Assembly (NCBI RefSeq): GCF_042675965.1
Contig: NZ_JBHTKJ010000067.1
Span: forward strand, 1-34,008
Reading direction: 5' to 3'
Length of the DNA stretch: 34,008 nucleotides
Source of the DNA: Virgibacillus_R byunsanensis
GTDB taxonomy: Bacteria > Bacillota > Bacilli > Bacillales > Amphibacillaceae
Below, piece after piece: positions 30,630-34,008 of the stretch (position 1 is the stretch's first letter; each line of letters begins with the position of its first letter). The notes under the pieces were generated by a model that saw only the letters and a program-made list of their open reading frames with translations, ran no database searches and was not told the origin of the DNA. Position numbers and translations under genes: made by a program.

Positions 30630-31430
30630 TTGGTGGATTTTATAAGAAGTGCTTCATTTGAACATCAGTTTTGGCTGCAAGTTTTGGGAGATCATTCTAG
30701 ATTTATTCGAGATTCCCTTTATCCAACTGAGGCGGATGATGTTCAATTAGCCATGGAATTTGTGAATACATTTGATGAGCTGCTAGAGCAGTCAAAATCG
30801 TTAACGAATAACAATGTCATTGCTTTTACCAAACATGCGGAGGCCGCTACAGATCAACTGAAGGAATTTAAATTTTCGATTATAAGACGTCACTTAACTG
30901 GGGATATTGGTATTCATTTGTCACCAACATTTATCAATCATATGGTAAATGAGTTAGAAGAATATCAACGGGTGATGGGCTATTTAAAGCAAGGGGAAGC
31001 CCCACCGATTTTCCATGAATTACATCATCACATGATCTGGTTGCTCGATGCTTCGGGGCATGCTGGGGCTATAAACGATGAACTAGATGCGATTGAAAAA
31101 AGATTAAAGAAAAAGAGCAAGGAGTTTTCCAAGCACTTTGACCAATTTTACCTAAAAGCAGTTGAATTAGCGGGTTATTTGCGTTCTAATCTTCATTCGT
31201 TTCCGGCGTTAGGAAGGTTTAACAATGAGGTGGAAGTAGAGTTGAATTTGTTCAGAGGCTTTCTTCATGAAGTAGAGGAAATGGAACTCTCTAATACGGT
31301 ACTTAGTTCATTCTCTGCACTCATGGCAGACCACATGGCACGGGAGGAGTGCTATTACTTAATAAAACTTGCTGAATCAACCAATACCAATCCACCCGAT
31401 TGTGATCCTACCAAACCACGAACAGAATAG
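30630..31430 (+). CDS. DUF2935 protein
   Basis: The 266-aa helical protein contains two similar halves, each with a helix carrying metal-ligand-type residues: EHQFWLQVLGDHSRFIRDSL near 10-29 and FHELHHHMIWLLDASGHAGA near 128-147. A further set occurs at FSALMADHMAREECYYLIK. This E/H-rich pattern fits the ferritin-like four-helix fold of DUF2935. The family is linked to sporulating bacilli; activity is unknown. The start is TTG at 30630 or GTG at 30633, both after AGGGGA; neither is clearly better. It ends at a strong bidirectional terminator shared with dacC. Confidence 0.82.
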   Translation: MVDFIRSASFEHQFWLQVLGDHSRFIRDSLYPTEADDVQLAMEFVNTFDELLEQSKSLTNNNVIAFTKHAEAATDQLKEFKFSIIRRHLTGDIGIHLSPTFINHMVNELEEYQRVMGYLKQGEAPPIFHELHHHMIWLLDASGHAGAINDELDAIEKRLKKKSKEFSKHFDQFYLKAVELAGYLRSNLHSFPALGRFNNEVEVELNLFRGFLHEVEEMELSNTVLSSFSALMADHMAREECYYLIKLAESTNTNPPDCDPTKPRTE

Positions 31431-31436
31431 TAGTAA

Positions 31437-31468
31437 AGAGAATCTCATGAAAGAGATTCTCTCTTTTG
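31437..31468. terminator. Bidirectional terminator between DUF2935 gene and dacC
   Basis: AGAGAATCTC (31437-31446) pairs exactly with GAGATTCTCT (31453-31462), followed by CTTTTGTT on the plus strand. The genes on both sides are convergent. Confidence 0.85.
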
Positions 31469-31475
31469 TTGTGCA

Positions 31476-33014
31476 TTATTCCGTTTCATGTTCAGCAAGT
31501 ACGGTTGCAATAGCATCTTCAATGGAAGTAACGGATGAACCAACATAGTTATTAATCATGATCGAAAATATCAATTCTTCTCCATCTTTTGCTGTAACAT
31601 AACCAGATAATGTTGACATTCCGGTTAGAGAGCCTGTTTTGGCTTTGACATTTCCTCTTGTCATATCTCCTGTCATCCGGTATCGCAAAGTACCTCCAAC
31701 AAAACGCTCCGGTTCACCAGCCACTGGCAAAGCGTTTTCAAAGACCGGGAACCAATTTTTATCTTGAGCTGCATAAAGTAATTGTGAAATTTCTTCTGCT
31801 GGGATCATGTTTTTATGGGACATTCCTGAACCGTCACGTAGCAAAAGCGTCTCTGTATCCACTCCTAATTCTGATACTACATTCTCCACTACTTCTATCC
31901 CTTTATCCCAACTTCCTTCTCCGTGTACAACCCTACCCATTTCCTTTATCAGGGTTTCTCCATGTCCATTATTACTCAATTTCATGAACGGGATAAACAG
32001 TTCTTCCAATGTCATTGATTTTTTCGATGTAAGAACGGTTGCATTTTTTGGTGTACCATCTGTTTTCATTTCCGTTTTACCTACAAATGTAATACCTTTT
32101 TCCTCCAATGATTTCTTAAATACATCGAGCGCGTAACCAGTAGGCTCCCATACAGCAGCCCATGACCTGGCCCTTGTCCCATCTAGTGGAATCTGTCCTT
32201 CAACAACGATGTTATTCGTTCCATGTTCTCGTTCGATAGAAATACTTTTTGACTTATCTTCTGCAACCGTTTCTGCTTTGTTTACAATCGTTACATAATC
32301 TGTTTTCGGTGTCATGGTAACTTGTGGGCTCTCACCTACTTTTGAAGCTGGCTTTACTTCAACAATAACTGTACCTGCATCATAGTCTTCATTTGGAGAT
32401 AACGTTAATGCGGAAACTTGTGCACCCGTATAATATGGTTCGTCTGACCAATTTAAATCTAATGATAAACGAACATCGTCATACCAACTATCATCACCTA
32501 TAAGATCTCCTTTTATTTTTTTAATTCCCTGTCCCTTTAAATCTTCGGCAAAATGGTTAAAATCCTCTTTTAGTAAGGTTGGATCCCCTTTTCCTTTTAC
32601 GTATACGTTCCCTTGAAGCACGTCCCCTTTAACATTGCCATCCGTCAATACCTCTGTTGTAAATTTATAGTCTGGCCCTAGCGTCTCTAGTGTAGCTATA
32701 CTCGTTAATAATTTCATATTAGATGCGGGGTGCAAACGTATATCACCAAAATGGGAGTATACATCCTCTCCTGTTTCTGCATGTTTTATGTTTATTCCAG
32801 TTGATGTTCCCTCTAAACGTTCATCAGTCAGAATTTCATCCATTTTTTGTTCCAGCGTTATATGTTCAGTTGATTCGTCTTGTGTAGATTCTTCGGATGC
32901 TGCTACAAACAAGGCTACTCCCCGTTCATGAAATGGTAAAAATGCTACCATAGCGATAAGGGAGATAAAAAACACCCTTTGTACATTTTCTTTAGAAACC
33001 ATAAGGTTGTCCAC
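31476..33014 (-). CDS. dacC: D-alanyl-D-alanine carboxypeptidase, PBP4 family (S13)
   Basis: The 512-aa precursor trims the terminal D-Ala from peptidoglycan stems outside the membrane. An N-terminal hydrophobic stretch (VFFISLIAMVAFLPF) acts as signal. The penicillin-binding motifs are present: SNMK in HPASNMKLL (SxxK, near residue 100), SNN in KLSNNGHGE (SxN, near 345) and KTG in VKAKTGSLTG (near 455). The stretches GNVYVKGKGDPTLL, DVRLSLDLNWSDEPYYTG and EREHGTN closely match B. subtilis DacC as I know it. The GTG at 33014 sits very near the AGAGG site, and an ATG at 33002 is an alternative. It belongs to late growth or sporulation in relatives. Confidence 0.93.
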   Translation of the reverse strand: MDNLMVSKENVQRVFFISLIAMVAFLPFHERGVALFVAASEESTQDESTEHITLEQKMDEILTDERLEGTSTGINIKHAETGEDVYSHFGDIRLHPASNMKLLTSIATLETLGPDYKFTTEVLTDGNVKGDVLQGNVYVKGKGDPTLLKEDFNHFAEDLKGQGIKKIKGDLIGDDSWYDDVRLSLDLNWSDEPYYTGAQVSALTLSPNEDYDAGTVIVEVKPASKVGESPQVTMTPKTDYVTIVNKAETVAEDKSKSISIEREHGTNNIVVEGQIPLDGTRARSWAAVWEPTGYALDVFKKSLEEKGITFVGKTEMKTDGTPKNATVLTSKKSMTLEELFIPFMKLSNNGHGETLIKEMGRVVHGEGSWDKGIEVVENVVSELGVDTETLLLRDGSGMSHKNMIPAEEISQLLYAAQDKNWFPVFENALPVAGEPERFVGGTLRYRMTGDMTRGNVKAKTGSLTGMSTLSGYVTAKDGEELIFSIMINNYVGSSVTSIEDAIATVLAEHETE

Positions 33015-33256
33015 ATCCTCTTTGAATATATTTTTTGATTATTTGTAATTATACAATATATCGAACAGACAAATCATGTTTACAGCAGAAATTCATTCTA
33101 TTGAACTACAGCTAAATAGGAATATCGGCTAAACGTCTGCATTCTTTTTACCTATGTATAATTGGTGTTTTATATTTTTTTATTCTGGGAATTGTATGGA
33201 TGTAGTTAACGTTATGGAAAAGGGAAAGTATTCTATTGCATCAGGGAGTGATTATA

Positions 33257-33616
33257 TTGAAACAGACTCTATTTGTACAAACTGGTACAGGTGTTGATGT
33301 GCATGGTCAGAACATAACAAAAGCAGCTGTGCGGGCTGTAGAGAATTCCATTTGGTACAACTCCATGCCTGGAATTGAAAAAGTCCTTCCAGATCAACAA
33401 ATTGAAAATATGAAGGTAAACGTACGCGTAGCTGTACCACTTGATCGCGAAAAGTTAGATACAGAAGAAGTAAGAAAAGCCATACCTTATGGTTCGGTAA
33501 ATGTGGAAGTTACAGAAGGGGGCATGGCTACTTCAAGCGGCATTATTTTAAAAGATAAAGATGATGAGAACGATTTAATGTATATCGTAAATGCAGCTGT
33601 TGAAGTAGGATATTAG
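33257..33616 (+). CDS. Lin0512 family protein
   Basis: The 119-aa protein (KQTLFVQTGTGVDVHGQNIT, then AAVRAVENSIWYNSMPGI and PDQQIENMKVNVRVAVP) belongs to the Lin0512 family, small cytoplasmic proteins of unknown function in Firmicutes. Late motifs are KAIPYGSVNVEVTEGGM and DLMYIVNAAVEVGY. The TTG at 33257 has an AGGGAG site 8 bases upstream; a longer frame from 33236 has none. It stands alone, divergent from dacC, and is followed by the GC-rich repeat. Confidence 0.85.
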   Translation: MKQTLFVQTGTGVDVHGQNITKAAVRAVENSIWYNSMPGIEKVLPDQQIENMKVNVRVAVPLDREKLDTEEVRKAIPYGSVNVEVTEGGMATSSGIILKDKDDENDLMYIVNAAVEVGY

Positions 33617-33625
33617 TTTTTAAAT

Positions 33626-33900
33626 AACAAAAGCTAGAAGCGCCCGTTTAGCAACGTATGGGCTGAGCCCGCGCATCGCGGGTGGGTCGACGTTGCCGCC
33701 GAAAGCGGCGAAGTTAGTCGATCTTCCAAATCCGCATGAGATAAAGGAAACATGCCCCTTCATAGGGGTATGCCGACGTTGGGCCGGGAGCCCGCTTTTA
33801 GTCGGCCTTCCTTTGCTAAGCGATTCGATGTTGACTTATCGTAAGGAGGATTAGGAAGCCCACTAACAGCACGGGCGCTGGAGCTGGACGTGGCTTAAGC
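33626..33900. repeat. GC-rich dispersed repeat, right copy
   Basis: A ~275-bp noncoding stretch with clearly higher G+C than its surroundings, in the same orientation as the copy at 3258-3405. The shared blocks are AACAAAAGC, AAGCGC, CGTTTAG, GCCCGCG, AAAGCGGCG and AGTTAG. Internal hairpins include GAGCCCGCG/CGCGGGTG-type and GCCGCCGAAAGCGGC pairing. The last part (GGGCGCTGGAGCTGGACGTG) looks familiar from intergenic repeats of halophilic bacilli. No ORF is supported. It may be an untranslated RNA or a miniature repeat. Confidence 0.65.
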
Positions 33901-34008
33901 AGTAAATAAATTATCCACAGGCTCCTAATTTTAATAATTTCTCACTAGCGTTGCATAAAATTTTTCAACAGAAGTCAAACAAATTATTTTATGCCAAAAT
34001 TATGAATA
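33901..34008. other. AT-rich end of window, no gene
   Basis: No ORF, hairpin or promoter that I can support. The sequence becomes AT-rich immediately after the repeat. Confidence 0.5.

Noticed and set aside
1..34008. tRNA or rRNA genes, including a tRNA target for the island
   Set aside because: No cloverleaf or rRNA sequence was recognised. The island uses a protein gene, rlmH, as target.

Overview
The window is low-GC Firmicute DNA, most likely from a spore-forming Bacillaceae of the Virgibacillus/Oceanobacillus type. This rests on proBA with a T-box leader, DacC, DUF421 (YetF), DUF4363, DUF1657 and DUF2935 genes typical of spore formers, a sigma-G-like promoter, and AT-rich intergenic DNA with Bacillus-type ribosome binding sites. 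Genus is inferred, not proven.

Layout. (1) 1-3455 is chromosomal: an IS4-type transposase remnant, proA and proB on the minus strand, their proline T-box leader, and a GC-rich dispersed repeat. (2) 3456-27391 is a ~23.9 kb integrated mobile element, bounded by an 11-bp direct repeat and by 26-bp imperfect inverted repeats, inserted into the extreme 3' end of the host rlmH gene. This is the gene that staphylococcal SCC elements use. (3) 27371-34008 is chromosomal again: the host rlmH body, DUF1657, YetF-like, DUF4363 and DUF2935 genes, dacC, a Lin0512-family gene, and a second copy of the GC-rich repeat.

The element. Next to the left end lies a GIY-YIG protein. A ~15 kb run of minus-strand genes follows, apparently read from one promoter near 20174-20202: a TIGR04540-like protein, DUF499 ATPase, DUF3780, DUF1156 DNA methyltransferase, PLD-SNF2 helicase, Mrr-like endonuclease, an uncharacterised 397-aa helical protein, a zinc-ribbon protein, and an ABC three-component (ABC-3C) set with a small membrane partner. 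This is a stacked defence island. The maintenance part holds a small gene with an in-frame stop, a coiled-coil protein, an ssDNA-binding-like protein and RadC. A replication-initiator-like gene is co-transcribed with a second, complete rlmH, and divergent from it is an HTH regulator, a 45-aa ORF and a large serine recombinase that reads out across the right junction.

How it fits together. Joining the two element ends regenerates a 54-bp near-palindrome centred on TC, which looks like the recombinase attP. Integration changes the last two codons of host rlmH (YK to IF by reconstruction) and leaves its true 3' end (codons for GEPYYK and stop) at the left junction. The element brings its own intact RlmH ending in PYHK, which could compensate. 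The recombinase also gets a different C-terminus in the integrated and circular states. The best reading is an SCC-like defence cassette in a Bacillaceae host, built with a single serine recombinase instead of a CcrAB pair.
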